Positions 8,245 through 19,536 are shown, counted from the first letter of the stretch. The stretch is DNA of 64,000 nt from Streptomyces sp. SA15 (GCF_002291145.1 NZ_NTGE01000097.1:1-64000), one strand, 5' to 3'. Translations and numbers: made by a program. The notes: a model not told the origin generated them from the sequence alone.

Positions 8245-8889
8245 GTGAGAAGCAGCGGCGACGGTACGGCTGGGGGTGTTCCCGGACGCAGTCTGGGGGA
8301 GAGCGGTCCGTACCCGCTTCATGGCAGCGCGGCCGATCACGCTCCGCAGCGACCGACGGCCGTGCCGAGCGGCGGAGGGGCGACGTCCATGGCGTCCGAG
8401 GAGATCGGCTACCGCGGTCCGACGGCCTGTGCGGCCGCCGGTATCACCTACCGGCAACTGGACTACTGGGCCCGCACCGGGCTCGTCGAACCGAGCGTAC
8501 GGCCCGCCTACGGGTCCGGGACGCAGCGTCTGTACAGCTTCCGGGACGTCGTCGTCCTGAAGATCGTCAAGCGGTTCCTGGACACCGGTGTGTCGCTGCA
8601 GAACATCCGCACCACCGTGCAGCACCTCAGAGAGCGCGGCTTCCGTGACCTGGAGCGCATGACGCTGATGAGCGACGGCGCCACGGTCTACGAGTGCACC
8701 TCGCCCGACGAGGTCCACGCACTGCTCCAGGGCGGCCAGGGCATCTTCGGAATCGCCGTCGGGGTGGTGTGGCGGGACGTCGAGAGCGCTCTCTCGCAGC
8801 TGCACGGGGAGCGGGTCGACACCGGGGAGACCCTCGTCGGGCACAACCCCGCGGACGAGCTGGCGCGGCGGCGCAACCGGGCGGTCTGA
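8245..8889 (+). CDS. MerR family transcriptional regulator (Rv1830/McdR-like)
   Basis: 214 aa. A variable 50-residue N-terminus precedes a MerR DNA-binding domain (about 56-125: GYRGPTACAAAGITYRQLDY, RTGLVEPS, LYSFRDVVVLKIVKRFLDTG). From memory the syntenic M. tuberculosis protein controls cell-cycle genes. The GTG at 8245 is chosen for GGAGG at 8235-8239; an upstream in-frame ATG at 8167 would run through the promoter palindrome region. Confidence 0.83.
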   Translation: MRSSGDGTAGGVPGRSLGESGPYPLHGSAADHAPQRPTAVPSGGGATSMASEEIGYRGPTACAAAGITYRQLDYWARTGLVEPSVRPAYGSGTQRLYSFRDVVVLKIVKRFLDTGVSLQNIRTTVQHLRERGFRDLERMTLMSDGATVYECTSPDEVHALLQGGQGIFGIAVGVVWRDVESALSQLHGERVDTGETLVGHNPADELARRRNRAV

Positions 8890-8971
8890 CAGCCAGGAGA
8901 CGAGGGCGGCGGGTCGCACTCCCGCTCTTCGGACGGGGCCATTGTCAGTGGCGTAGGGCAGCATCGGAGAT

Positions 8972-10354
8972 GTGAGAAGTGCGCCCACGATCCTGCATCT
9001 CGACATGGATGCCTTTTTCGCCTCGGCGGAGCAGGCGTCCAAGCCGAGCCTGCGCGGGAAGGCCGTCATCGTGGGAGGGCTGGGGCCGCGTGGGGTGGTG
9101 GCCACGGCTTCGTACGAGGCGCGAGTCTTTGGAGTCCACTCGGCGATGCCAATGGCTCAGGCACGCCGGCTCGCGCCGAACGCGGCGTATCTCGTGCCGC
9201 GCTTCGGCTTCTACCGGACGATCAGCGAGCAGGTTATGGGGCTGCTGCGGGCGCTGTCGCCGCTGGTCGAGCCGTTGAGCCTGGATGAGGCGTTCGTGGA
9301 TCTGGAGGCCGGGGGAGCGGCCTGGGACGAGGAGTCGGCGCGGCTGGTGGGGGTGAAGTTGCGCGCCGACATACGGGCGGTCACCAGGCTGACCGGGTCG
9401 GTGGGGCTCGCCGCGTCCAAGATGCTCGCGAAGATCGCCTCGGAGCAGGCCAAGCCCGACGGGCTCGTGGTGATCGAGCCGGGGACCGAGCGGGCGCTGC
9501 TCGGGCCCATGTCCGTGCGGATCCTGCCGGGGGTGGGACCGGCGACGGGGGACCATCTGCGGCGGGCCGGGATCACCACGATCGAGGAGATCGTGGAGGC
9601 GGGCGAGGACGAGCTCGTACGGCTGCTGGGGAAGGCCCATGGGCACGGGCTGTACGCCATGGCGCTGGCGCGCGACGAGCGGGCCGTGGTGGCCGAGCGT
9701 GAGACGAAGTCGGTGTCCGTGGAGGACACGTACGACATCGACATCCACGACCGGGTCCGGGTGGGGCTGGAGGTGCAGCGGCTGGCCGACCGGTGCGTGC
9801 GGCGGCTGCGGGGTGCGGGGCTGTCCGGGCGGACGATCGTGCTGAAGGTGCGGAGGTACGACTTCTCCACGCTGACCCGGTCCGAGACGTTGCGTGGGCC
9901 CACGGACGATCCGGCGGTGGTGCGGGAGGCTGCCGCCAGGTTGCTGGACTCCGTGGACACGACGGGTGGCGTACGGCTGCTGGGGGTCGGGGTCAGTGGG
10001 CTCGCCGACTACACGCAGGAGGATCTGTTCGCGCAGGCGGCGGGGGAGCGGGCGGACGCGGCGGTGGAGGAGGCCGAGGATGCGCCTGCCGAGGAGCCGG
10101 AGGCGCCTGTCGAGCGACGGTGGTCTGCGGGACACGATGTGCGGCATGCCGAGTACGGGCATGGGTGGGTGCAGGGGAGTGGGCTCGGGCGGGTGACCGT
10201 GCGGTTCGAGACGCCGGAGTCGGAGCCGGGGCGGGTGCGGACGTTTCGTGTCGACGACCCTGATCTGGAGCCGGCGGAGCCGTTGCCGTTGGTGCGGGGG
10301 AGATCCGGGGAGGGTGGAGTTGTGGTGGACGGGGGTGGGGTGCGTGCGGGTTAG
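8972..10354 (+). CDS. dinB: DNA polymerase IV (Y family) with an extra C-terminal domain
   Basis: 460 aa translesion polymerase. The catalytic acidic residues are visible at HLDMDAFF (Asp11, Asp13) and LSLDEAFVD (Asp105, Glu106); the fingers, thumb (LPGVGPATGDHLRRAG helix-hairpin-helix) and little-finger domain end near residue 350. Residues about 360-440 are an acidic linker and a segment (GHDVRHAEYGHGWVQGSG) resembling the Tudor-like C-terminus of UvrD/PcrA helicases. Ordinary DinB is about 350-410 aa. GTG start with a weak GGAGA. It sits between merR and gcvP, breaking the mycobacterial order. Confidence 0.88.
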   Translation: MRSAPTILHLDMDAFFASAEQASKPSLRGKAVIVGGLGPRGVVATASYEARVFGVHSAMPMAQARRLAPNAAYLVPRFGFYRTISEQVMGLLRALSPLVEPLSLDEAFVDLEAGGAAWDEESARLVGVKLRADIRAVTRLTGSVGLAASKMLAKIASEQAKPDGLVVIEPGTERALLGPMSVRILPGVGPATGDHLRRAGITTIEEIVEAGEDELVRLLGKAHGHGLYAMALARDERAVVAERETKSVSVEDTYDIDIHDRVRVGLEVQRLADRCVRRLRGAGLSGRTIVLKVRRYDFSTLTRSETLRGPTDDPAVVREAAARLLDSVDTTGGVRLLGVGVSGLADYTQEDLFAQAAGERADAAVEEAEDAPAEEPEAPVERRWSAGHDVRHAEYGHGWVQGSGLGRVTVRFETPESEPGRVRTFRVDDPDLEPAEPLPLVRGRSGEGGVVVDGGGVRAG

Positions 10355-10365
10355 GCGGGGCGGGG

Positions 10366-10440
10366 TGGGTCGCGCAACCCGGCGCTGCGGGGTGCCGTCC
10401 GCGCCCACCCGTGCCGCCCCAGCGGCACGACTGCCCGCGG
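10366..10440 (+). repeat. Dispersed intergenic repeat, copy A
   Basis: About 75 bp nearly identical to 16847-16922. Shared blocks include GGGGTGCCG, GCGCCCACCCGTG and AGCGGCACGACTGCCCGC. Both copies sit at the start of G-rich gene-free stretches on the same strand. Confidence 0.8.
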
Positions 10441-11096
10441 GCTCACGGCGTGGGCTGTGCGCGGACTGGGCGCGCGTTGGATGGGCCGGGGGAAGAGAGG
10501 ACGGGCGTGGACTGCTTGGGCTGGCGGCGTGGGGCTGGGCGTGGAGGGAGGGGCGTAGAAGCTCCGCGCGGCCGCCGGGGGCGAGGGCGATCCTGCGGTG
10601 CGCTTCGCGTGGAGTGGCGGCGTGGGTTGGGAGCGGAGGGACGGCGTTGGCTGAGCGCGGCATGGAGGGATTGGGCTTGGCTGGGCACGGATGGGCGGGC
10701 GCTGGCGACTTGGGCTGGGAGCGAAGGGAAGGGCTTGGCTGCGCGCGGAGGGACGGGCGTGGGTCGCGCGTGAGCTGGCGACGTGGCTGAGAACTGCAGG
10801 GAGGGCGTTGGCTGGGCGTGGATGGGCGTGCGTGGGTCACGCCGGGCTGGCGGCGGGGCTGGGAGCGAAGGGACGGCGTTGGCGGGGCGGAGGGACGGGC
10901 GTGGGCCCGCGTGTGCTGGCTGCGATGCCTCTGGCGTCGGCCGCGTGGGGTGGCGGCATTGGCTGGGCACGGTCGGCTGAGTTGGAGGGCGCGGAGGGTC
11001 GGTCGGGCTATGCGCGCTTGGAGGACGGGGCGCGGCCTGGCAGTGTCGCTGGGTGCGCTACGGGGGGCGGGTGGGGTAGCTGGATCTGCAGCGAGC

Positions 11097-11165
11097 GTGT
11101 GGCCTGTGTGGCAATGGCTGGACAGGAGAACGTGTGTGGCCTGTGTGGCAATGGCTGGACAGGAG
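11097..11165 (+). repeat. Tandem 37-bp duplication
   Basis: A 32-base unit running from GTGTGGCC to GACAGGAG occurs at 11097-11128 and exactly again at 11134-11165, a period of 37 bases. Further degenerate GGCGGGGAG repeats follow to about 11400. Confidence 0.85.
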
Positions 11166-11452
11166 CGCCGGGCGGGTGGCAGTGGCTGGGCGATGGCTCG
11201 GGCCTGGCTGAGGGGGAAACGGGTTGGGCGGAGGCGCAGGGTGTCGCTGAGAGGGAGGGGTTGATCCAACAGCGCGGATGTGGCTGAGCCGGGTGCGCGG
11301 AGCTGGCGGGGAGAGGTGGGTGGGCCGGGTGCGCGGGGCTGGCGGGGAGGACGTGGCGGCTGGGCCGGGGTGCTGGGCTGGCGGGGAGGACGTGGCTGAG
11401 GCGGGGCGGGGTGGTGGAGGGGCTGCGGGCGGTTCACGGGTGGGGGTAGGTG

Positions 11453-11824
11453 TCAGGGCTCGTCCGTGCCTGCCAGGTTGCCGAAGTCGTGGTCCGGGAG
11501 TGCGGGGGGAGCGGCCACGTCGAGGCCGTAGTGGTGGTAGAGCTGGAGTTCCTGTTCCGGGGAGAGGTGGCGTCCGACGCCGAAGTCGGGGGCGTCCTTG
11601 ATCAGGGCGCGGTCGAAGGGGACACGCAGGGTGCCCTCCCTCAGCTCGCTGGGCTCCAAGGGGACGAAGGCGTCCCTGCTGAACAGTCCGGTGCGTATGG
11701 CCGCCCACTCGGGTACGCCGGTCGCGTCGTCGAGGTAGACCTCGTCGATCGTGCCGATCTTGGTGCCATTGCGGTCGAACACCTTGCGGCCTATCAGGTT
11801 GCGCGGATCGAAGTCGGTCTGCAC
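11453..11824 (-). CDS. PRC-barrel domain protein
   Basis: 123 aa. A PRC-barrel beta fold occupies about residues 5-80 (LIGRKVFDRNGTKIGTIDEV, VPEWAAI), followed by an acidic tail. Such stand-alone proteins are common in Streptomyces and of unknown function; they may bind RNA or other proteins. The GTG start at 11824 (minus strand) follows GAGGAGG. It is divergent from the gcvP riboswitch transcript. Confidence 0.83.
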   Translation of the reverse strand: MQTDFDPRNLIGRKVFDRNGTKIGTIDEVYLDDATGVPEWAAIRTGLFSRDAFVPLEPSELREGTLRVPFDRALIKDAPDFGVGRHLSPEQELQLYHHYGLDVAAPPALPDHDFGNLAGTDEP

Positions 11825-11905
11825 GGGCCCTCCTCTCGGTCGCAACTCATCCGTAAGCACTACGAAAGAGCACATTGAGGACAGCGGCCACTCGAGGACC
11901 GGACG

Positions 11906-11933
11906 TTGACCTCGCTGGTACGCTGGCTAGCGG
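11906..11933 (+). promoter_or_regulatory. Possible promoter of the gcvP transcript
   Basis: TTGACC at 11906-11911 lies 16 bases before a weak -10 candidate TAGCGG, immediately upstream of the riboswitch. The -10 match is poor. Confidence 0.35.
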
Positions 11934-11945
11934 CTGCTGACCCCG

Positions 11946-12128
11946 TGCGGGAGAGTCCTCCAGACACCATCGGAGGCGCCGAAGGAGCAAATCCTCCCCG
12001 GAATCTCTCAGGCCCACGTACCGCATGGACGAGGTCACTCTGGAAAGCAGGGCGGGTGTCGACGGCTTCCGCTCTCACCGACGGTGCAAGCCGGTCGCCC
12101 TCGCGGTGATCCGGTGAAGCTCTCAGGT
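11946..12128 (+). ncRNA. Tandem glycine riboswitch
   Basis: Two consecutive glycine aptamers. The first runs from GCGGGAGAGTCC to AATCTCTCAGG (11946-12012 plus the closing stem), with the core GGCGCCGAAGGAGCAA. The second runs from ACTCTGGAAAGC to AAGCTCTCAGG (12036-12126), with core CACCGACGGTGCAAGCCGG. It lies 85 bases upstream of gcvP and is expected to turn expression on with glycine, so the cleavage enzyme is made when its substrate is plentiful. Confidence 0.92.
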
Positions 12129-12210
12129 TGAGATGACAGAGGGGGAGGCCGTCCGGGCACCCGCGCCGTGGTGCCCCTCGAAGGTCGCGTCAGACCAGGA
12201 GGCCTCCGCA

Positions 12211-15092
<2,882 letters not shown>

Positions 15093-15096
<4 letters not shown>

Positions 15097-15117
15097 CGGA
15101 CGACTGTTGGCCGTCAG
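15093..15117. terminator. Hairpin shared by gcvP and the molbindin gene
   Basis: Perfect 7-bp inverted repeat CTGACGG / CCGTCAG that overlaps both converging stop codons, so it can end transcription from either side within 25 bases. Confidence 0.55.
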
Positions 15118-15533
15118 GTGGTCGCCAGTGCGACCTCGGTCGACTTGATCAGGGCGACCACCGGGACGCCCGTCGAGAGGCCGAGGTCGGTGACCGCGTC
15201 GTTGGTGATCGCGGCGGTCAGTTCGCTGTCGTAGATGCCGATCCTGACGGTCGCCATGGCGCCGCCGGTGGCGATGTCGGTGACCGTGCCCGGAAGTTGG
15301 TTGCGGATCGACAGGCCCTCGACCGGGGCGGTGGCGAGGGAGACCTCCGTCGACTTCACCAGGGCGCGTACGACCGACCCCGTGCCGAGGCCGAGGTCCT
15401 CGGCGGCCTCCCGGGTGATGGCCGCGGTGAGGTCCTGGCCGCCGGTGAGGCGGACCTTGACCGTTGCCATGACCTCGCCCGGGGTGATGGCGGTGACGGT
15501 GCCGGGAAGTTGATTGCGGATGCTCAGGCTCAT
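15114..15533 (-). CDS. Molybdenum-pterin/molybdate-binding protein with two Mop (TOBE) domains
   Basis: 139 aa made of two Mop domains in tandem, each starting LSIRNQLPGTVT (residues 2 and 73) and each ending with a VALIKSTEV-type strand. Molbindins of this ModG type store molybdate in the cytoplasm. The start (ATG, 15533 on the minus strand) gives the conserved MSLSIRNQ. It is last in the molybdate gene set, 65 bases after modC. Confidence 0.9.
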   Translation of the reverse strand: MSLSIRNQLPGTVTAITPGEVMATVKVRLTGGQDLTAAITREAAEDLGLGTGSVVRALVKSTEVSLATAPVEGLSIRNQLPGTVTDIATGGAMATVRIGIYDSELTAAITNDAVTDLGLSTGVPVVALIKSTEVALATT

Positions 15534-15598
15534 GGGGGCCTCGCTGAGGATGGGGGTGGTCCGGGGTTCCGGGGCCCCACCGTAGCCGTCGTCAGGGC

Positions 15599-16687
15599 TT
15601 ATGCCGGGTATGCGTGTGTCTGCGTCGCCTTGACCGTCGCCCAGACCGGTGCGCCCGGACGCAGGTCGAGTTCGGCCGCGGCGACCGTGGTGAGGTCGGC
15701 GGCGAGGGGTAGTTCGCCGGCGAGGTCCGCGCGGATCTGGTCGCCGTGGGTCTGCAGGCCGGCGACCTCGCAGCGCCAGAGGTTGCGGGCGCTGGAGCCG
15801 GTCGGCCTGTCGCGGTAGAGGGTCACGGCTCCCGGGGGGAACGCGACGAAGACCGGGCCGGCGAGGTCCTCCGTGGTGGTGATGGCGGGGCCGGCGTCGA
15901 GCCGGACGGTGTGGCCGTCGGCCTGGCCCTTGTAGAGGTTCAGGCCGACCAGTTGCGCGATGTAGTCCGTGCGGGGGTGGCGGGCGATGTCGGCGGGCGT
16001 GCCCTCCTGGACGACCCGGCCGTTTTCGACGACCACCAGCCGGTCGGCCAGCACCATGGCGTCCAGCGGGTCGTGCGTGACCAGGACGGCGACGGCCTCG
16101 AACTCGGCCAGGTGGCGGCGGAGTTGGGCCCGTACCTCCAGGCGGGTGCGGGCGTCCAGGGCGGCGAGCGGTTCGTCGAGGAGGAGCAGGCGGGGGCGGG
16201 TGGCCAGGGCTCGGGCGAGGGCCACGCGCTGGGCCTGGCCGCCGGAGAGCCTGCGGGGCTTGGCGCCGGCGTGTTCGGCGAGGCCCATACGGTCCAGCCA
16301 CTCGGCGGACTGGGCACGGGCCTCGGACTTGGTCGCGCCGTGACAGCGCGGGCCGAAGGCCACGTTGTCGAGGGCGGTGAGGTGGGGGAAGAGCAGGTAG
16401 TCCTGGAAGACCACGCCGACGGGGCGGGATTCGGGTGGCGTACGGTCCAATGCGGTGCCGTCGAGGCGCAGATGGCCGCCGGTGAGTGGGACCAGACCGG
16501 CGAGCGCGCGCAGGGCGGTCGTCTTGCCGGCGCCGTTCGGGCCGAGGAGGGCTACGACGTCGCCGGGGGCGGCGGCGAGACCGACGTCCAGACGGAAGGA
16601 TCCGCGGTCTACGACGAGGCGGGCGTCGAGGCCTTCGCGGGTGTGCTCGCAGGGGGCGTTGGCTGCGGTGTCGTCGAGGTCGGTCAT
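15599..16687 (-). CDS. modC: Molybdate ABC transporter ATP-binding protein
   Basis: 362 aa. The ABC domain has Walker A GPNGAGKTT, signature LSGGQAQRVALARAL and Walker B RLLLLDEP, followed by a C-terminal Mop/TOBE domain (about 290-355). It powers molybdate import with ModB. The assignment rests on the neighbouring modB, modA and Mop proteins. The ATG at 16687 has no clear ribosome site and is cut off from modB by a 482-base repeat stretch, unusual for a mod operon. Confidence 0.9.
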   Translation of the reverse strand: MTDLDDTAANAPCEHTREGLDARLVVDRGSFRLDVGLAAAPGDVVALLGPNGAGKTTALRALAGLVPLTGGHLRLDGTALDRTPPESRPVGVVFQDYLLFPHLTALDNVAFGPRCHGATKSEARAQSAEWLDRMGLAEHAGAKPRRLSGGQAQRVALARALATRPRLLLLDEPLAALDARTRLEVRAQLRRHLAEFEAVAVLVTHDPLDAMVLADRLVVVENGRVVQEGTPADIARHPRTDYIAQLVGLNLYKGQADGHTVRLDAGPAITTTEDLAGPVFVAFPPGAVTLYRDRPTGSSARNLWRCEVAGLQTHGDQIRADLAGELPLAADLTTVAAAELDLRPGAPVWATVKATQTHAYPA

Positions 16688-17169
16688 GGGGTGCGGGTCC
16701 TGGAGTGGAGTTGGTTGTGGCGGGGCGGGGTGCCGGGAGCGGGGGGGCTGGGAGGCGCCTCGTACGTGCGTTGCGTGGACGGTGTTGGTGCCGGGGGTTT
16801 CGGTGGGCCGTGTTCGTGCGTGAGTGGGGTGGGTGTGAGCCGGGAGTGGGTCGCGCGGCCCGGCGCCGGCGGGGTGCCGCCTGCGCCCACCCGTGACGGC
16901 CCAGCGGCACGACTGCCCGCAGCCTGGTGGGGGTTGTGCTGGGCGCAGCGTGGCGGGGTGGCTGGGCGTTGCGATTGGGCGGAGTCTGGCGGGGGTGGCT
17001 GGGGGGCGTGGCTGGGCGGAGCCTGATGGGGTCGCTGGTCGTTGGGGCTGGGCGCAGCCTGACGGCGTGGCTGGGCGGCACGGCTTCGCGTCGCCTGACG
17101 GCGTGTCGGGTGCGCGTGGGTGGCGGTGGCTTGCGGTGTCGGTTGTCGGTGGGGTCGTACGGCCGGCCC
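16688..17169. other. 482-base G-rich repeat stretch between modB and modC
   Basis: No gene seen. It holds the second copy of the dispersed repeat (16847-16922) and then four or so degenerate units of about 28-33 bases (16960-17115) of the form GGGCGCAGCCTGACGGCGTG. The composition is the same as the 10.36-11.45 kb stretch. It interrupts what is normally a tight modABC operon. Confidence 0.7.
16847..16922 (+). repeat. Dispersed intergenic repeat, copy B
   Basis: Same element as 10366-10440 with two extra bases and a handful of substitutions; same orientation. Confidence 0.8.
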
Positions 17170-18021
17170 TCATGACGCTGTGACCCAGCGGTCCCGTAGC
17201 CCCGCCAGGACCGCGATCGACACGGCGAGCAGCACGAGGCTGAGGGCGATCGCGGCCGCCGGGTCGTTCTGCAGGGCCAGGTAGACCGCGAGGGGCATGG
17301 TCTGCGTACGGCCGGGGAAGTTGCCCGCGAAGGTGATCGTCGCCCCGAACTCGCCCAGCGCCCGCGCCCAGGCCAGTACCGAGCCCGCTGCGATACCCGG
17401 AGCGATCAGCGGCAGCGTGACACGTCGGAACGCGGTGAAGCGGGAGGCGCCCAGCGTGGTGGCGGCCTCCTCGTAGCGCGGGTCGGCGGCGCGCAGGGTG
17501 CCCTCCACGCTGATGATGAGGAATGGCATCGCCACGAAGGTCTCCGCCAGGACGACGCCCGTCGTGGTGAAGGGGAGCGTGATTCCGAACCAGGAGTCCA
17601 GCCACTGTCCGACGACGCCATTGCGGCCGAGGGCGAGGAGCAGGGCCACGCCGCCGACCACGGGCGGCAGGACGAGGGGCAGGGTCACCAGGGCGCGGAC
17701 CAGACCGCGGCCGGGGAAGTCGGTGCGCGCCAGGATCCAGGCCAGCGGGACGCCGATGACCAGGCTCAGTGCGGTCGCCGCCGTGGCGCACACCAGGGAC
17801 AGGCGCAGCGCCTCCCAGACCTCGGCGCTGGTCAGCTGCTCGGGGAGGCTGCGCCAGGGGGCCCGTACGAGCAGGGCGATCAGCGGCAGGAGGAGGAAGG
17901 CCAGGCCTGCGAGGGCGGGGACCAGGAGGGGCAACGGCACCCCTCGGCCACCGCCCGCCCGGAGACGCCGACGCGGCCCACCCTCCAGGGCGACGGTGTC
18001 GGTCTTGCCGGATCCGGTCAC
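17170..18021 (-). CDS. modB: Molybdate ABC transporter permease
   Basis: 283 aa with about five membrane helices and the permease cytoplasmic loop motif EEAATTLGASRFTAFRRVTL followed by LPLIAPGI, typical of ModB/CysT permeases. Its GTG start overlaps the modA stop by 4 bases (GTGA), showing coupling with modA. Confidence 0.9.
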   Translation of the reverse strand: MTGSGKTDTVALEGGPRRRLRAGGGRGVPLPLLVPALAGLAFLLLPLIALLVRAPWRSLPEQLTSAEVWEALRLSLVCATAATALSLVIGVPLAWILARTDFPGRGLVRALVTLPLVLPPVVGGVALLLALGRNGVVGQWLDSWFGITLPFTTTGVVLAETFVAMPFLIISVEGTLRAADPRYEEAATTLGASRFTAFRRVTLPLIAPGIAAGSVLAWARALGEFGATITFAGNFPGRTQTMPLAVYLALQNDPAAAIALSLVLLAVSIAVLAGLRDRWVTAS

Positions 18022-18848
18022 GGCTTGAGGAACCCCGCCTCGGTCAGGACCTTCTGGCCCTCGGCGGACTTCACCAACTCGATGAAGGCCTTCGCCGTGG
18101 TGGGGTTGGGGGCGTTCTTGAGGAGGGCGATCGGGTAGTCGTTGATGGCCTCGGCCGATTCGGGGAAGTCCACGCCCTCCACCTTGTCACCCGCCGCCTT
18201 CACGTCGGTCTTGTAGACGACGGCGGCGTCGGCCTCCTTCAGCTCGACCTTCGTCAGGGCGCTCTTGACGTCCTGCTCGTACGAGACCGGCGTGAGCTCG
18301 AGGCCACTGGCCTTCAGGGCCGTCTGGGCGGCGGAGCCGCACGGCACGGTCTTGTCGCACAGGACGACCTTCAAGCCCGACTTGGTGAGGTCCTTGAGCG
18401 AGGAGACCTTGTCGGGGTTGCCCGGCAGGGTGGCGATCTCCAGCTGGTTGCGGACGAAGGTGGCCGGCGTCTCGACCGTGTCCTTCTGGTCCGTCACGAT
18501 CGCCATGGTCTTGGTGCTGGCCGCGGCGAAGACGTCGGCAGGGGCGCCGCCGGTGATGCTCGCGGCGAGCGTGTCGCTGCCGCCGAAGTTGAAGACCAGC
18601 TTCGTGCCCGGGTGCTTCTTCTCGAACTCCTTGCCCAGCTTGCTGAAGCTCTCCTGGAGCGAGGCGGCGGCGAAGACGGTCACCGTGCCGGACAGCTTCG
18701 CCGAGGAGCCGGCGGCGCCGGACCCCGCGTCGGGAGAGTCGGACGAATCGGTCGAGGAGGAGCAGGCGCTCAGGGCCAGGAGCGCGGCGGCTCCCGCACA
18801 GGCCGCCCGCAGGGTCCGGCGGGTCCGGTGCGCGGAACGGGTCGTCAC
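18018..18848 (-). CDS. modA: Molybdate-binding lipoprotein
   Basis: 276 aa. A signal peptide with a lipobox (LLALSACSSS) is followed by a Ser/Asp-rich linker and the ModA fold (VTVFAAASLQESF, VFNFGGSDTLA). It captures molybdate or tungstate outside the membrane and delivers it to ModB. The GTG at 18848 follows AAGGGAG; a longer upstream in-frame start lacks this site. Confidence 0.92.
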   Translation of the reverse strand: MTTRSAHRTRRTLRAACAGAAALLALSACSSSTDSSDSPDAGSGAAGSSAKLSGTVTVFAAASLQESFSKLGKEFEKKHPGTKLVFNFGGSDTLAASITGGAPADVFAAASTKTMAIVTDQKDTVETPATFVRNQLEIATLPGNPDKVSSLKDLTKSGLKVVLCDKTVPCGSAAQTALKASGLELTPVSYEQDVKSALTKVELKEADAAVVYKTDVKAAGDKVEGVDFPESAEAINDYPIALLKNAPNPTTAKAFIELVKSAEGQKVLTEAGFLKP

Positions 18849-18914
18849 GGGGCCACTCCCTTGGTCGGTGGGGGAGGAGGCCGTCGGACCCCTCCGGTGC
18901 ACCGATCATACTTC

Positions 18915-18924
18915 CGCATATGCG
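18915..18924. promoter_or_regulatory. Palindrome CGCATATGCG upstream of modA
   Basis: Perfect 10-bp palindrome 67 bases before the modA start, in a relatively A+T-rich piece. A related GCATGTGCG lies about 60 bases further upstream. Candidate operator for the adjacent HTH-Mop regulator; inference. Confidence 0.4.
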
Positions 18925-19008
18925 AGGCGTAAGTCTGCTGTGGCATCGCATGAGCAGGTGTGAGCGGCAGTGGCGGTATGCATGTGCGTTTCTATGGAGG
19001 GCTGCTGT

Positions 19009-19404
19009 TCAGGCGCGGTCGATGTGCACGTTCGTCGACTTCACGCGCGCGGTGGCCTCCATGCCGACCTCCAGGCCGAGTTCCTCGACGGCCTCCCGCG
19101 TCAGGAGGGAGACCAGCCGGTGGGGGCCGGCCTGGATCTCGACCTGGGCGGCCACGTCGCCCAGCTTGATCGCCGTGACGATGCCGGGGAATGCGTTGCG
19201 GGCGGAGGTGTACGGCGTGTCCTCGTCGGAGCTCTGCGCCTTGGCGAGTTCCACCGAGAAGGCGGCCAGGTCCCGCCCGTCGATGAGCCGCCGCCCGCTG
19301 TCGTCGCGGTGGGTCACCACCCGGCCGGCGTCCGCCCAGCGGCGCGCGGTGTCGGGGCTCACGCCGAGCAGCCGTGCCGCCTGGCCGATTGTGTAGGACT
19401 GCAT
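19009..19404 (-). CDS. Molybdate-responsive regulator: excisionase/MerR-type HTH fused to a Mop (TOBE) domain
   Basis: 131 aa. Residues 1-55 are a helix-turn-helix (SYTIGQAARLLGVSPDTARR); residues about 68-130 are a Mop domain (NAFPGIVTAIKLGD to ARVKSTNVHI) that should bind molybdate. It is upstream of modA on the same strand and most likely controls the mod genes, doing the job of ModE with a different HTH. The ATG at 19404 gives the conserved MQSYTIGQ; codons at 19413 and 19416 are alternatives. Confidence 0.85.
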   Translation of the reverse strand: MQSYTIGQAARLLGVSPDTARRWADAGRVVTHRDDSGRRLIDGRDLAAFSVELAKAQSSDEDTPYTSARNAFPGIVTAIKLGDVAAQVEIQAGPHRLVSLLTREAVEELGLEVGMEATARVKSTNVHIDRA

Positions 19405-19466
19405 GCCGGTCACCATAGGCGCGCCGGAGGGGAACGGTCATGAGGGGGTGGCCGTTGTTGAGTATG

Positions 19467-19483
19467 ACGCGATATAGCGTTAG
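19467..19483. promoter_or_regulatory. Possible operator ACGCGATATAGCGT
   Basis: Interrupted palindrome (ACGC ... GCGT around GATATA) about 55 bases upstream of the DUF1707 gene. The core GATATAnCGTT recurs upstream of the padR gene at 34431. Confidence 0.4.
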
Positions 19484-19536
19484 TTTGTCGAGAGGAGGGG
19501 TGTCCGTACAGACGCCCGGGAGATCGGGGTGAAGCC

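Larger units (their letters stand above)
10355..11452. other. 1.1-kb G-rich low-complexity stretch without a gene
   Basis: No reading frame here looks like a protein. The plus strand is G-rich and C-poor and built from degenerate iterations of words such as GGGCGTGG, GGCTGGG and GAGCGAAGGGA. It includes one copy of a dispersed repeat (10366-10440), a 37-bp tandem duplication (11097-11165) and a canonical G-quadruplex motif (11318-11338, four G runs with loops of 1, 2 and 5). The very long antisense frame through it is compositional. Confidence 0.7.

Noticed and set aside
8945..11437. 830-residue open frame on the minus strand
   Set aside because: It runs antisense to dinB and through the G-rich repeat block; the Pro/Ala/Arg/Ser-rich product has no domain-like part.
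10355..11452. CRISPR array
   Set aside because: The repeats are degenerate and contiguous, without regular unique spacers, and no cas genes are in the window.
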